Positions 52,277 through 60,799 of a stretch of DNA of 64,000 nucleotides are shown piece after piece. Both the position numbers and the translations under genes were made by a program. Below the pieces are notes generated by a model that was given only the letters and a program-made list of their open reading frames with translations, was not told the DNA's origin and did not search any database. Location: the NCBI RefSeq assembly GCF_000954115.1, contig NZ_CP010797.1:4836001-4900000 (forward strand), written 5' to 3'. Source of the stretch: Rhodococcus sp. B7740. Lineage in GTDB: Bacteria; Actinomycetota; Actinomycetes; Mycobacteriales; Mycobacteriaceae. Numbering within the stretch: the first letter of the stretch is position 1; every line of letters starts with the position of its first letter.

Positions 52277-53524
52277 TCACGAGAACGGCGGCCGGGAATC
52301 GACTTTCAACGATCCGCTTCCCGATGCCCGCCACGTGCGCGCTACGAGGTCGCTGTCGGCCTCGGTGATGAGGTTGCCCATGCAGCGGACGGCAACTTTC
52401 ATCAGCGCCCGCGAGCGCATGCCCACCGGTCCTGCAGCCGGTAGGAATCTCGGCACGGTCAACAGTCCGGCGAGGCGTCGGGCGATGGAGAAGGCCTGCC
52501 CGTAGTGCTCGCGCAGCAGGCTCGGCCACGCGTCGGTGAGGTCGGGGTGATCGAGCAGGTCGACGACCATGCGGCCGCCTTCGAGTCCGTAGTCGATGCC
52601 CTCGCCGTTGAGTGGGTTCACGCAGGCTGCGGCGTCACCGATGATGGCCCAGTTGGTGCCTGCGATGCCCGAGACCGCTCCGCCCATCGGCAGCAGCGCC
52701 GACGCCACCGAGCGCAGTTCCCCGCCGAGGTCCCATTCGCCGCGACGCTGGTGGGTGTAGAGGTCGAGAAGCGGGCGCAGCGCTCCGGGTGCAGGCCGCT
52801 TGGCGGTGGCCAAGGTGCCGACGCCGATGTTGATGGTCCCGTCGTTCAGCGGGAAGACCCAGCCGTAACCGGGCTGCAGAGTGCCTGCGGCGTCACGTAA
52901 TTCGAGGTGTGAGCTGATCCATTCGTCGTCGCTGCGGCCCGAGTCGATGTAGGCGCGAGCCGCGACGCCGAATGCGGTGTCGCGATGCCACTGTCGCCCG
53001 AGTTGCTTGCCCAGAGTGGAACGGACACCGTCGGCGACGATCAGTGTGCGACAGGAGATCTCGTGGGCTCCGGTTGCGGTCTGGAGTGTGACAGAACGGA
53101 CCGAATTGCCGTCGCGGGTGACGGCGACAGCCTTGGCTCCCTCGGCCATGACGGCCCCGGATTCGACCGCGACGACGCGAATCCTGTCGTCCAATTCGGT
53201 TCTGGGGACGGCACTTCCGATGGTCGGCAGCGATCTGCTCGGCCACTCGAGTTGTAGTTCCTGGCCGAATCCGCTCAGTCGCAGTCCCCGGTTGCGCGCC
53301 TTGCCGCGCACCCACTCGCCCAGACCCAACTGATCGAGCTCGGCGACGGCACGTGGCGTCAACCCGTCACCGCACGTCTTGTCGCGGGGAAAGACTGCCG
53401 CGTCGGCCAGGACGACGTCGCGGCCGGATCGCGCGGCCCATGCCGCAGCGGACGATCCTGCGGGGCCCGCGCCCACGACCAGAACGTCGGTCGCGGTGGG
53501 TGGGACGGGGTGGGGGGTGCTCAC
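52277..53524 (-). CDS. menJ: Geranylgeranyl reductase family flavoprotein (MenJ-like)
   Basis: 415 aa FAD enzyme. [28 protein letters not shown] is the dinucleotide-binding motif; FPRDKTCGDGLTPRAVAEL is the PxxYxWxF-free actinobacterial form; IIGDAAACVNPLNGEGIDYGLEGG is the second FAD site. In mycobacteria MenJ (Rv0561c) saturates one isoprene unit of menaquinone; the position beside menG and the prenyl diphosphate synthase agrees. Start is the GTG/ATG at 53524. Confidence 0.9.
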   Translation of the reverse strand: MSTPHPVPPTATDVLVVGAGPAGSSAAAWAARSGRDVVLADAAVFPRDKTCGDGLTPRAVAELDQLGLGEWVRGKARNRGLRLSGFGQELQLEWPSRSLPTIGSAVPRTELDDRIRVVAVESGAVMAEGAKAVAVTRDGNSVRSVTLQTATGAHEISCRTLIVADGVRSTLGKQLGRQWHRDTAFGVAARAYIDSGRSDDEWISSHLELRDAAGTLQPGYGWVFPLNDGTINIGVGTLATAKRPAPGALRPLLDLYTHQRRGEWDLGGELRSVASALLPMGGAVSGIAGTNWAIIGDAAACVNPLNGEGIDYGLEGGRMVVDLLDHPDLTDAWPSLLREHYGQAFSIARRLAGLLTVPRFLPAAGPVGMRSRALMKVAVRCMGNLITEADSDLVARTWRASGSGSLKVDSRPPFS

Positions 53525-53598
53525 GAGTTCCAGTATCCCGACCGGAGCGACTCGGTGCCGTGAAGGGGCTCCGGTTAACGCCGTGTGAACGCTTGTTT

Positions 53599-53617
53599 CA
53601 TAGATTCAGAATCTATG
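53599..53617. promoter_or_regulatory. 19-base perfect palindrome CATAGATTC-A-GAATCTATG
   Basis: Two 9-base arms around a central A, unusually AT-rich for this genome. It lies upstream of TAGCGT (53640-53645), the -10 of the HAD-phn operon, covering about -54 to -36 from the predicted start. The RpiR-type regulator at the end of the operon is the natural candidate to bind here. Confidence 0.6.
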
Positions 53618-53639
53618 GACGGATCGTTCATGGCGGGTC

Positions 53640-53645
53640 TAGCGT
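53640..53645 (+). promoter_or_regulatory. -10 element TAGCGT, leaderless-type promoter of the HAD-phn operon
   Basis: TAGCGT ends seven bases before the GTG at 53653. Confidence 0.45.
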
Positions 53646-53652
53646 CTCTCAC

Positions 53653-54339
53653 GTGCACCAACCGATCCTCCTCCTCGACTTCGACGGCACCGTCTGCCTC
53701 GGTGACGACCCGGTCTGGGCCTACGCAGACGCGGTGGCCGAATCTCTCGACCGCATCTCCGCCGCAACTCTCCGTGCCGGGTTGACGGCTTTCCTGGACC
53801 GCGGCGCGGGGGAGTACCTCGACGGCTACTCCGCCGTCCAGCAGCTGTCGGTGGGAGTGGACGCTGCTGTTCTCGCCGCCGCATACGCGCAGTCCCGCGA
53901 GCGCCTCGCCGCAGGTGAGCTCGAGGTGTGGGCACCGGCCGGGCTCGCGGATTTTCTCGATCTCGTCCGCGCCGACGTGGTTGTGGCCACCAATGCCCCG
54001 CGGCGCGGCGTGATCGAAACCCTCGACCGGCTCGGTCTGACCGCGGCTGTCGATCATGTCGTCACCGATGCAGGCAAGCCCGAGAAGATGCCCGCGCTGG
54101 TGGACTCGCTACTGGGCGCGCGATCACCCCATCTGTTGGCCAGTGTCGGCGACATCTGGCGCAACGACCTCGACGCACCGCATCGGCGCGGTGCCGTCAC
54201 CGCTTACATCGACCGCCACGGTCACCCCCGCCCTGAAGCGACGTTCTCCGCCTCGTCGTTTCCGGCGTTGTACGACGAACTTCTCGAATGGTCGACCGAT
54301 CCAGCAGCATTCGCACTCACCCACGAAGGACAGTCATGA
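53653..54339 (+). CDS. HAD-superfamily hydrolase
   Basis: 228 aa from the GTG fixed by TAGCGT. Motif I LLLDFDGTVC (Asp9, Asp11), motif II VVATNAPRRG, motif III lysine in TDAGKPEKM, motif IV ASVGDIWRNDLDA: all catalytic residues present. A helical cap follows motif I. It opens an operon of phosphonate-type transporter genes, with an ATGA overlap into phnD. The phosphonoacetaldehyde hydrolase PhnX is also a HAD enzyme, but the cap lysine of PhnX is not recognisable here; a phosphatase acting on an imported organophosphorus compound is the simpler idea. Confidence 0.85.
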   Translation: MHQPILLLDFDGTVCLGDDPVWAYADAVAESLDRISAATLRAGLTAFLDRGAGEYLDGYSAVQQLSVGVDAAVLAAAYAQSRERLAAGELEVWAPAGLADFLDLVRADVVVATNAPRRGVIETLDRLGLTAAVDHVVTDAGKPEKMPALVDSLLGARSPHLLASVGDIWRNDLDAPHRRGAVTAYIDRHGHPRPEATFSASSFPALYDELLEWSTDPAAFALTHEGQS

Positions 54340-55349
54340 GAATCCGCACTCCCTTGCTCGCGGTGGTTGCCACCGGACTGCTCGCCGCCTCGCTCGCCGG
54401 ATGCGGAGCCCGCGACGAGTCCACCACCGAATCCTCGGCTGCGTCGCCCTGTACCGGGTCCAGCTCGGCAGATGCAGCCGACCCGTCGGAGCTGACGCTG
54501 GCACTCGTCCCCTCGGGCGACGCCAACAAGCTCGTCGAAACCGTCAAGCCGCTGCAGGACGCGCTCACCGAGCGCCTCGGCATCCCGGTCCGCGGCGTCA
54601 TCACACAGGACTACCAGGCGGCGGTGGAGGCCATCGGTGCCAACCAAGCCCAGATCGGCATGCTGCCGCCGCTGCAGATGGTGCAGGCCTGCAACAAGTA
54701 CGGGGCCGAGCCGGCTCTGCAGACCGTGCGCAAGGGCAAGACCACCTACGCCGCGCAGTTCTACACCAACAACCCCGACAAGTACTGCGACGACGCTCCC
54801 GTCACCGGAGCCAACGGCCTGCTGTACTGCAACGGAACCGAAAGCGGCACGGGTCCGGCCGGATTGGACTCGCTGAGCAAGATGAACGGTGCCAAGACCG
54901 TCATGCTGCAGTCCGCGTCCTCGGCCGGATTCGTCTTCCCCTCCGCCGCATTGAAAGAGGCCGGTATCGACTCCACCACCGATCTGGACCTGACCCAGGT
55001 CACCTCGCACCCGGCGGCAGTGCTGTCGGTGAACAACGGCGACGACGAAGTGGGCGTGTCGTTCTGGGACGCCCGCGAGACCGTCGTCGCCGACACCCCC
55101 GATGTGGCGAAGAACCTGGTGGTGTTCGCACTGACCAACGAGATCCCCAACGACGGCGTCTCGATCAGCAGTTCGCTGAGCCCTGATCTGCAGCAGCGCA
55201 TCTCGGACGCGATGGAGGACTACGCGTCCACCCCCGAGGGCGTCGAGGCCCTCACGGCGATCTACCAGATCACCGGTCTCGACAAGGCGGACCCTGCAGC
55301 GCTGCAGCAGGCGCAGACCGAGGCGGACACTATCGGCCTGGGGAACTGA
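54336..55349 (+). CDS. phnD: Phosphonate-type ABC transporter substrate-binding lipoprotein
   Basis: 337 aa. Signal with lipobox SLAGC (Cys23). Mature protein begins after a Ser/Thr linker: LTLALVPSGDANKLVETVKPLQDALTERLGIPVRGVITQDYQAAVEAIGANQAQIGMLPPLQM is the PhnD pattern, and DVAKNLVVFALTNEIPNDGVSISSSL follows. Ligand may be a phosphonate, phosphite or phosphate ester; the binding residues do not decide. ATGA overlap with the HAD gene. Confidence 0.92.
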   Translation: MRIRTPLLAVVATGLLAASLAGCGARDESTTESSAASPCTGSSSADAADPSELTLALVPSGDANKLVETVKPLQDALTERLGIPVRGVITQDYQAAVEAIGANQAQIGMLPPLQMVQACNKYGAEPALQTVRKGKTTYAAQFYTNNPDKYCDDAPVTGANGLLYCNGTESGTGPAGLDSLSKMNGAKTVMLQSASSAGFVFPSAALKEAGIDSTTDLDLTQVTSHPAAVLSVNNGDDEVGVSFWDARETVVADTPDVAKNLVVFALTNEIPNDGVSISSSLSPDLQQRISDAMEDYASTPEGVEALTAIYQITGLDKADPAALQQAQTEADTIGLGN

Positions 55350-55353
55350 TCGA

Positions 55354-56142
55354 ATGAGCGGCGACGGCATCGCATTCGACAACGTCTCGGTTACCTACGC
55401 GGGCGGCCACACCGCGCTCGACGGAGTGACTCTCGATATTCCGGCGGGTCAGATGGTTGCCGTCGTCGGCTTGTCCGGGGCAGGAAAGTCCACGTTGATC
55501 CGCACCATCAACGGCCTCGTGCCGGTCACCTCCGGCACCGTGACCGTCGGTGATCGCGCCGTGAACAATCTGAGCAGCAAAGGGTTACGCGATCTGCGCG
55601 GAGACGTCGGAATGATCTTCCAGGGCTTCAACCTCGCCAAGCGCACCAGCGTGCTGAACAACGTGATGATGGGCCGGCTGCACAGCTCGCCGATGTGGCG
55701 AACCCTGCTCGGTGCCTGGTCCGCGGAAGACACCGAACTGGGCATGCAGGCGCTCGAGCGAGTCGAGATAGTCGGCAAGGCCTACGCGAAGGCGTCGTCC
55801 CTCTCCGGCGGTCAGCAGCAACGGGTCGCCATCGCCCGGGCACTGGCACAACAACCGCGAGTGATCCTCGCGGACGAACCGGTGGCCTCGCTCGATCCGC
55901 CGACGTCGCACGTCGTCATGCGAGACCTGCAGCGCATCAACGCAGAACTCGGCATCACCGTGGTGGTCAACCTGCACTTCCTCGATCTCGCCCGCCGCTA
56001 CGGCGACCGGCTGATCGGGTTGCGCGACGGCAAGGTGGTGTTCGACGGCCATGGCCGCGACGCCGACGAATCGGTGTTCGAGAGCATCTACGGCCGCTCG
56101 CTGACCGCCGAGGACGTGCTGGAAGCCAAGGCAGAGCTGTGA
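55354..56142 (+). CDS. phnC: Phosphonate-type ABC transporter ATPase
   Basis: 262 aa. Walker A GLSGAGKST, signature LSGGQQQRVAIARAL, Walker B VILADEPVASLDP, all intact. VNLHFLDLARRYGDRLIGLRDGKVVFDG near the end matches PhnC. Starts four bases after phnD and ends in a GTGA overlap with the first permease. Confidence 0.95.
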   Translation: MSGDGIAFDNVSVTYAGGHTALDGVTLDIPAGQMVAVVGLSGAGKSTLIRTINGLVPVTSGTVTVGDRAVNNLSSKGLRDLRGDVGMIFQGFNLAKRTSVLNNVMMGRLHSSPMWRTLLGAWSAEDTELGMQALERVEIVGKAYAKASSLSGGQQQRVAIARALAQQPRVILADEPVASLDPPTSHVVMRDLQRINAELGITVVVNLHFLDLARRYGDRLIGLRDGKVVFDGHGRDADESVFESIYGRSLTAEDVLEAKAEL

Positions 56143-56933
56143 GCGCTTCTGTTTCCACTCGGCCGGTGAAGCCGCGTTCGGCATGGAAAACCGTTGTGAC
56201 ACTTGCCGTCATCGGACTGATCACCGTCTGGGCGGGCGTCGGTGTCGGTGCCGACCTGGGTGACATCATCGACAACTGGGGCAACGCCACCGGCAAGCTG
56301 ATCCAGTTGATGCAGCCGGACTACTGGTTCTTCCCCGAGACCGTCGACGCCATCCTCGAGACCCTGCAGATGGCCGTCATCGCGACCGCCATCGGTGCCG
56401 CGATCTCCTTTCCGCTCAGCTTCGCGGCCTCACGCGTGACCAACCCGAATCGGCCGCTCCTGACGGTCGTGCGCGGAATCATGAATGTCGTTCGCGCCGT
56501 ACCTGATCTGTTGTACGCAGCGGTGTTGGTCGCGGTGGTCGGGACGGGAGCGCTGTCGGGAATTCTGGCGCTGATCGTGTTCAACGTCGGCATCATCGTC
56601 AAGCTCGTCTCCGAGGCACTCGACTCCGTCGATCGCGGTCCGCAGGAAGCGGCCCTCGCTGCCGGAGGCACCTGGATTGCGGCCGATCGCAGTGCTGTTG
56701 CGCCGCAGATCTTTCCGGCGTTCGTCTCGCAGAGTCTCTACACGTTGGAGCTGAACGTCCGAGCCTCGGCGGTCATCGGACTCGTCGGCGCAGGTGGCCT
56801 CGGCATGCTCATCGACAACGTCCGCACCTTCTACAAGTATCACCAGCTCAGCCTCATCATCCTCGAGATTCTCGTCATCGTCCTGGCGCTGGAACTGATC
56901 TCGTCCTGGGCCCGTCGAAAGTTGGTCGGATGA
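56139..56933 (+). CDS. phnE: Phosphonate-type ABC transporter permease 1
   Basis: 264 aa, about six membrane helices. ETVDAILETLQMAVIATAIGAAISFPLSFAASRV at the start of the core and the EAA loop QEAALAAGGTWIAADRSAVAPQIFPAFVSQSLYTLELNVRASAVIGLVGAGGLG are typical of PhnE. GTG start overlaps phnC; stop overlaps the second permease by four bases. Confidence 0.93.
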   Translation: MSASVSTRPVKPRSAWKTVVTLAVIGLITVWAGVGVGADLGDIIDNWGNATGKLIQLMQPDYWFFPETVDAILETLQMAVIATAIGAAISFPLSFAASRVTNPNRPLLTVVRGIMNVVRAVPDLLYAAVLVAVVGTGALSGILALIVFNVGIIVKLVSEALDSVDRGPQEAALAAGGTWIAADRSAVAPQIFPAFVSQSLYTLELNVRASAVIGLVGAGGLGMLIDNVRTFYKYHQLSLIILEILVIVLALELISSWARRKLVG

Positions 56934-57766
56934 GCGTCATCGACCGCACCACCCGTGCCACTCCGGCCCGGCCGCGCAAACCACGCAACCCCCTGCGCAC
57001 CGCCGTGTGGGTAGGCATCCTCGCCGTGTTCGCACTGTCGTTGTACGGCATCGAGATTCGCTGGGACAGATTGCTCGACCTGCCACAGAACCTGGTGCGC
57101 TACGCCGGCCTGATGTTCGCGCCACCGGACGTGTCCGCACTCGGCAAGGCCGTCTCGGCCACCATCGAATCGGTGCAGATGGCCTGGTTCGGAACGGTGC
57201 TCGGCATCGTCGTGTCGTTTCCGCTGAGCTTCCTCGCAGCCGCGAACATCGGGCCGCTCTGGCTGCGATGGCCGCTGCGCATCGTGTTCGCCGTCATTCG
57301 TGCAGTCCCCGAGGTCGTCATTGCCATCCTCATTCTGTCCGTCACCGGGCTGACCGCGTTCACCGGCGCACTCGCGATCGCCATCGGCTCGGTCGGCACT
57401 CTCGGCAAGTGGGGCTACGAGGCCATCGAAGGCGCGGAGAAAGGTCCGATCGAAGCGGCCCGAGCGGCAGGCGGCTCGACGGCCCAGATCGTGCGGTGGG
57501 GACTGTGGACCGACGTCGCACCCGAGGTGTTCGCCTTCTGGCTCTATCGCTTCGAGATCAACGTCCGCGCATCGGCCATCCTCGGTCTGATCGGTGCAGG
57601 CGGCATCGGCAGCATGTTGGTGGACAACGTGCAGTACCGCCAGTGGGGCGCGGTCGGCATGCTGCTGATCGTCGTCGTGGTCATCACCGTGCTCATCGAC
57701 CAGGTCTCCGGTCAGGTGCGTCGACGCATCATCGACGGGAGCTGGGGATGGCAGAGAAAAGTATGA
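56930..57766 (+). CDS. phnE: Phosphonate-type ABC transporter permease 2
   Basis: 278 aa, about 40 per cent similar in pattern to the first permease: KAVSATIESVQMAWFGTVLGIVVSFPLSFLAA and IEAARAAGGSTAQIVRWGLWTDVAPEVFAFWLYRFEINVRASAILGLIGAGGIG. Two PhnE genes imply a heterodimeric channel. Begins in an ATGA overlap. The regulator starts seven bases after its stop. Confidence 0.92.
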   Translation: MSVIDRTTRATPARPRKPRNPLRTAVWVGILAVFALSLYGIEIRWDRLLDLPQNLVRYAGLMFAPPDVSALGKAVSATIESVQMAWFGTVLGIVVSFPLSFLAAANIGPLWLRWPLRIVFAVIRAVPEVVIAILILSVTGLTAFTGALAIAIGSVGTLGKWGYEAIEGAEKGPIEAARAAGGSTAQIVRWGLWTDVAPEVFAFWLYRFEINVRASAILGLIGAGGIGSMLVDNVQYRQWGAVGMLLIVVVVITVLIDQVSGQVRRRIIDGSWGWQRKV

Positions 57767-57773
57767 GCAAGAT

Positions 57774-58631
57774 ATGAGCATGGATCTCGCGCCCGGTGGA
57801 GTCGTGCCGCACATCCGATCGATCATTCCGTCGTTGCTGCCGGCCGAGCGGGCCGTCGCCGAGGTGTTTCTCCGACGTCCCGCCGACATCGTCGAGATGT
57901 CCTCGCAGCAGGTCGCCGACGCGGCCGGGGCGTCACGGGCGTCGGTGGTGCGTACCTGTCAGAGTCTCGGCTTCGGTGGTTATCAGCAGCTGCGAGTCTT
58001 GCTCGCGCGCGATGCGGCCCGGGCGTTGCCCGCGCAGGAGCGGTCGGCGGACGGTCCGTTCGCGATCGTGACGGAGACCTTCGCCCATGTCGGAGATTCC
58101 ATCGCGGCGATGACGGCACTGTTGACCACCGAGGATGTCACTCGCGCGGTGGCTGCGCTCGCCGGTGCCGAGTCCGTCGTGGTCATCGGCAACGGACTCT
58201 CGGCCGCGTTGGCCGCCGATACCGATGCCAGGATGCGTTCGGTCGGCCTGCGCTCGCACGCACCGACCGACTCGATCGCGCAGCAGGTCGCCGTCCGGCT
58301 TCTCACCGATCGCGATGTGGCCCTGATCATCAGCGGATCGGGTGCCACGAGTGCATCGACCAAGGCCGCTCAGGCCGCTCGGGATCGGGGAGCCACCGTG
58401 GTCTCGGTGACGTCCTTTGCTCGCTCGACCCTGGCGGCCGCGTCGGACATCGCACTGGTGGTGGGCATGCGCGACCTCAGCTTCCAGCGCGAACTCGCCG
58501 TCACCAGCCGGATTCCGCACGTGATCCTGCTCGAAGGTCTGATGGCCGCTCTGACGGACGCCTTGGGTGACAGAGCGTCGGCAGCGATGGCCGCGACGCT
58601 GGAAGTCATCTCCGGCAACCTCGGTGAGTGA
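57774..58631 (+). CDS. MurR/RpiR family transcriptional regulator with SIS domain
   Basis: 285 aa. N-terminal RpiR helix-turn-helix (about 10-85): PSLLPAERAVAEVFLRRPADIVEMSSQQVADAAGASRASVVRTCQSLGFGGYQQLR. The SIS sugar-phosphate domain follows (about 125-255): AESVVVIGNGLSAALAADTDARMRSVG and ALIISGSGATSASTKAAQAARDRGATVVSVTSFARSTLAAASDIALVV. Last gene of the HAD-phn operon, seven bases from the permease. SIS domains usually sense phosphorylated sugars, hinting that the transporter ligand or a product of it is such a compound. Confidence 0.9.
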   Translation: MSMDLAPGGVVPHIRSIIPSLLPAERAVAEVFLRRPADIVEMSSQQVADAAGASRASVVRTCQSLGFGGYQQLRVLLARDAARALPAQERSADGPFAIVTETFAHVGDSIAAMTALLTTEDVTRAVAALAGAESVVVIGNGLSAALAADTDARMRSVGLRSHAPTDSIAQQVAVRLLTDRDVALIISGSGATSASTKAAQAARDRGATVVSVTSFARSTLAAASDIALVVGMRDLSFQRELAVTSRIPHVILLEGLMAALTDALGDRASAAMAATLEVISGNLGE

Positions 58632-58634
58632 AGC

Positions 58635-58653
58635 GTCACCTGTGGTCGGTGAC
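58635..58653. terminator. Hairpin after the rpiR-type gene
   Basis: GTCACC and GGTGAC pair around a seven-base loop three bases after the stop codon. Six pairs, no T-run; a weak end signal for the phn operon. Confidence 0.35.
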
Positions 58654-58699
58654 ACCGTCGCACCGGTGTGCACGCTAGGTTCACTACGGTAGAAGGCGA

Positions 58700-58723
58700 G
58701 CAGCGGCGCTGAAGTCGCTGCTG
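58700..58723 (+). promoter_or_regulatory. 5'-leader hairpin before the polyprenyl diphosphate synthase gene
   Basis: AGCAGCG and CGCTGCT pair around a ten-base loop, 35-58 bases before the GTG at 58758. A TACGGT at about 58686 could be the -10, which would put this hairpin in the 5' leader. No riboswitch class is recognised. Confidence 0.3.
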
Positions 58724-58757
58724 CCGGCATGTCGACGACAGGACAGGGACCAACATC

Positions 58758-59777
58758 GTGAGTACAGACGACGCTGCCGTAGCAACGGTCGTTGCCGGAG
58801 TCGACCTGGGTGACCCGGAGCTCGCGCGATCCGTCGCCGACGGCCTCGCACGCGTCGAAGAGCTGATGATCAGTGAGCTCTCCGACGGTGAGGAGTTTCT
58901 CACCGAGGCTGCGTTGCACCTGGCCAAGGCCGGCGGAAAACGATTCCGGCCCCTGTTCACCGTGCTCACCGGCCAGCTGGGACCGTCGCCGACCGATCCG
59001 GCGATCGTCACCGCGGCCACGGTTGTCGAACTGGTCCACCTGGCGACGCTCTATCACGACGACGTCATGGACGAGGCGTCGATGCGTCGAGGTGCCGAGA
59101 GCGCGAACTCACGCTGGGGTAACAGTGTGGCGATCCTCGCGGGCGACTACCTGTTCGCGCACGCGTCTCGTCTGGTGTCCACCCTTGGACCCGACGCCGT
59201 GCGCATCATCGCCGAGACCTTCGCAGAACTCGTCACCGGTCAGATGCGCGAGACCATCGGAGCCAAGAGCACCGACGATCCCGTCGCGCACTATCTGAAG
59301 GTCGTGTGGGAGAAGACCGGTTCGCTCATCGCATCGTGTGGACGCTTCGGCGGAACCTTCAGCGGCGGCGATGCCGAGCACGTGGGACGACTCGAGCGCC
59401 TGGGCGACGCGGTCGGTACCGCCTTCCAGATCTCCGACGACATCATCGACATCTCCTCGGCCACCGAGCAGTCCGGCAAGACTCCCGGCACCGACCTGCG
59501 GGAGGGCGTACACACTCTGCCGGTGCTCTTCGCGCTGCGCGAGGACGGTGCCGACGGCGATCGACTGCGCGAGATCCTCGCCGGTCCGGTCACCGAGGAC
59601 GCTCTGGTCACCGAGGCTCTCGAGCTGCTGCAGCGGTCACCGGGAATGATCTCGGCCAAGAGGACACTCGGCGAATACGCCGCTCGGGCACACGCAGAAC
59701 TCGCACTGCTGCCGCAGGGACCGGCCAACGATGCGCTCGGCCGGTTGGTGGATTACACCGTCGAACGCGTGGGCTGA
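58758..59777 (+). CDS. grcC1: Polyprenyl diphosphate synthase (long-chain, menaquinone tail)
   Basis: 339 aa trans-prenyltransferase. First Asp-rich motif LYHDDVMDEASMRRG, second FQISDDIIDISSATEQSGKTPGTDLREG, both DDxxD. GKRFRPLFTVLTGQL is the substrate-binding KxxRP region. Small-to-medium side chains before the first motif suggest a long chain. Same position as Rv0562 (GrcC1) after menJ; it probably makes the octa- or nonaprenyl tail for MenA. Confidence 0.9.
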   Translation: MSTDDAAVATVVAGVDLGDPELARSVADGLARVEELMISELSDGEEFLTEAALHLAKAGGKRFRPLFTVLTGQLGPSPTDPAIVTAATVVELVHLATLYHDDVMDEASMRRGAESANSRWGNSVAILAGDYLFAHASRLVSTLGPDAVRIIAETFAELVTGQMRETIGAKSTDDPVAHYLKVVWEKTGSLIASCGRFGGTFSGGDAEHVGRLERLGDAVGTAFQISDDIIDISSATEQSGKTPGTDLREGVHTLPVLFALREDGADGDRLREILAGPVTEDALVTEALELLQRSPGMISAKRTLGEYAARAHAELALLPQGPANDALGRLVDYTVERVG

Positions 59778-59850
59778 CGACCGGGAACTGCCGGTCGGGG
59801 TGTTTTCGTTGATCGGGTAGTAGCACCCGGTACGAGGAGGCACTTCGGAC

Positions 59851-60720
59851 ATGAACGGTTACGCGAACGGCGCAAAGACATTCGGCCTGCTGGTCGGGAT
59901 GTCGGCGCTCATCGTCTTCATCGGCTCGCTGTTCGGTAACGCGACCATTCTGATCGGCTCGATCGTCCTGGCGGTTGGCGTCAACGGTTACGCGTACTTC
60001 AACAGCGCGAAGATGGCCCTGCGATCGATGCACGCGGTGCCGGTGAGCGAACTCGAGCAACCGGCGATGTATCGGATCGTGCGGGAGTTGGCGACGACGG
60101 CTCATCAGCCGATGCCTGCGCTGTACGTCAGCCCCACCAACAACCCCAACGCGTTCGCCACCGGACGCAATCCGCGCAACGCCGCGGTGTGCTGCACCGA
60201 GGGCATCCTGCGCATTCTCGACGAGCGTGAACTACGAGCGGTGCTCGGTCACGAGCTCTCGCACGTCTACAACCGCGACATTCTGATCTCGTCGGTTGCC
60301 GGGGCGATGGCTGCCGTCATTTCGGGCCTGGCCAACCTGGCCTTCTTCGCCAACGTATTCGGCGGACGCGGCAACGGAGGCGCGAACCCGATCGCGCTGC
60401 TGCTGGTGTCGATGCTGGGGCCCATTGCGGCCACCCTGGTACGGCTGGCGGTCTCTCGTTCGCGTGAGTATCAGGCAGATCAGTCGGGGGCCGAGCTGAC
60501 CGGAGATCCGCTGGCGCTGGCCTCGGCGCTCCGCAAACTCGAGCGGGGCGTGCAGTTGGCACCGTTGCCGCCCGAGCCACGATTGGCAGCCGAGTCGCAT
60601 CTGATGATCGCCAATCCGTTCCGCATCGGCGACAAGGCGGGTCGACTGTTCGCCACCCACCCGCCGATGGCCGACCGCATCGAGCGACTCGAGCGGATGG
60701 CAGGCCACCGGCCGTACTGA
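59851..60720 (+). CDS. htpX: Membrane zinc metalloprotease HtpX
   Basis: 289 aa. Two N-terminal membrane helices, zinc site [12 protein letters not shown] (His134, Glu135, His138), two more helices ([22 protein letters not shown] and [19 protein letters not shown]), then [12 protein letters not shown] with the third ligand Glu. Quality control of membrane proteins. ATG preceded by GAGGAGG at good spacing. Converges on yajQ with a hairpin between. Confidence 0.95.
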   Translation: MNGYANGAKTFGLLVGMSALIVFIGSLFGNATILIGSIVLAVGVNGYAYFNSAKMALRSMHAVPVSELEQPAMYRIVRELATTAHQPMPALYVSPTNNPNAFATGRNPRNAAVCCTEGILRILDERELRAVLGHELSHVYNRDILISSVAGAMAAVISGLANLAFFANVFGGRGNGGANPIALLLVSMLGPIAATLVRLAVSRSREYQADQSGAELTGDPLALASALRKLERGVQLAPLPPEPRLAAESHLMIANPFRIGDKAGRLFATHPPMADRIERLERMAGHRPY

Positions 60721-60743
60721 CGGAGCCTGCGGGAACGACCCAT

Positions 60744-60783
60744 GTGAGCAGAAATTCGTAGCGTGCTACGAATTTCCGCTCAC
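60744..60783. terminator. 19-base inverted repeat between htpX and yajQ
   Basis: GTGAGCAGAAATTCGTAGC (60744-60762) and GCTACGAATTTCCGCTCAC (60765-60783) pair with one mismatch and two bases between the arms. It lies 17-24 bases from the two convergent stops, fit for two-way termination. Confidence 0.6.
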
Positions 60784-60799
60784 GTGCGGCGAAGCCGCT

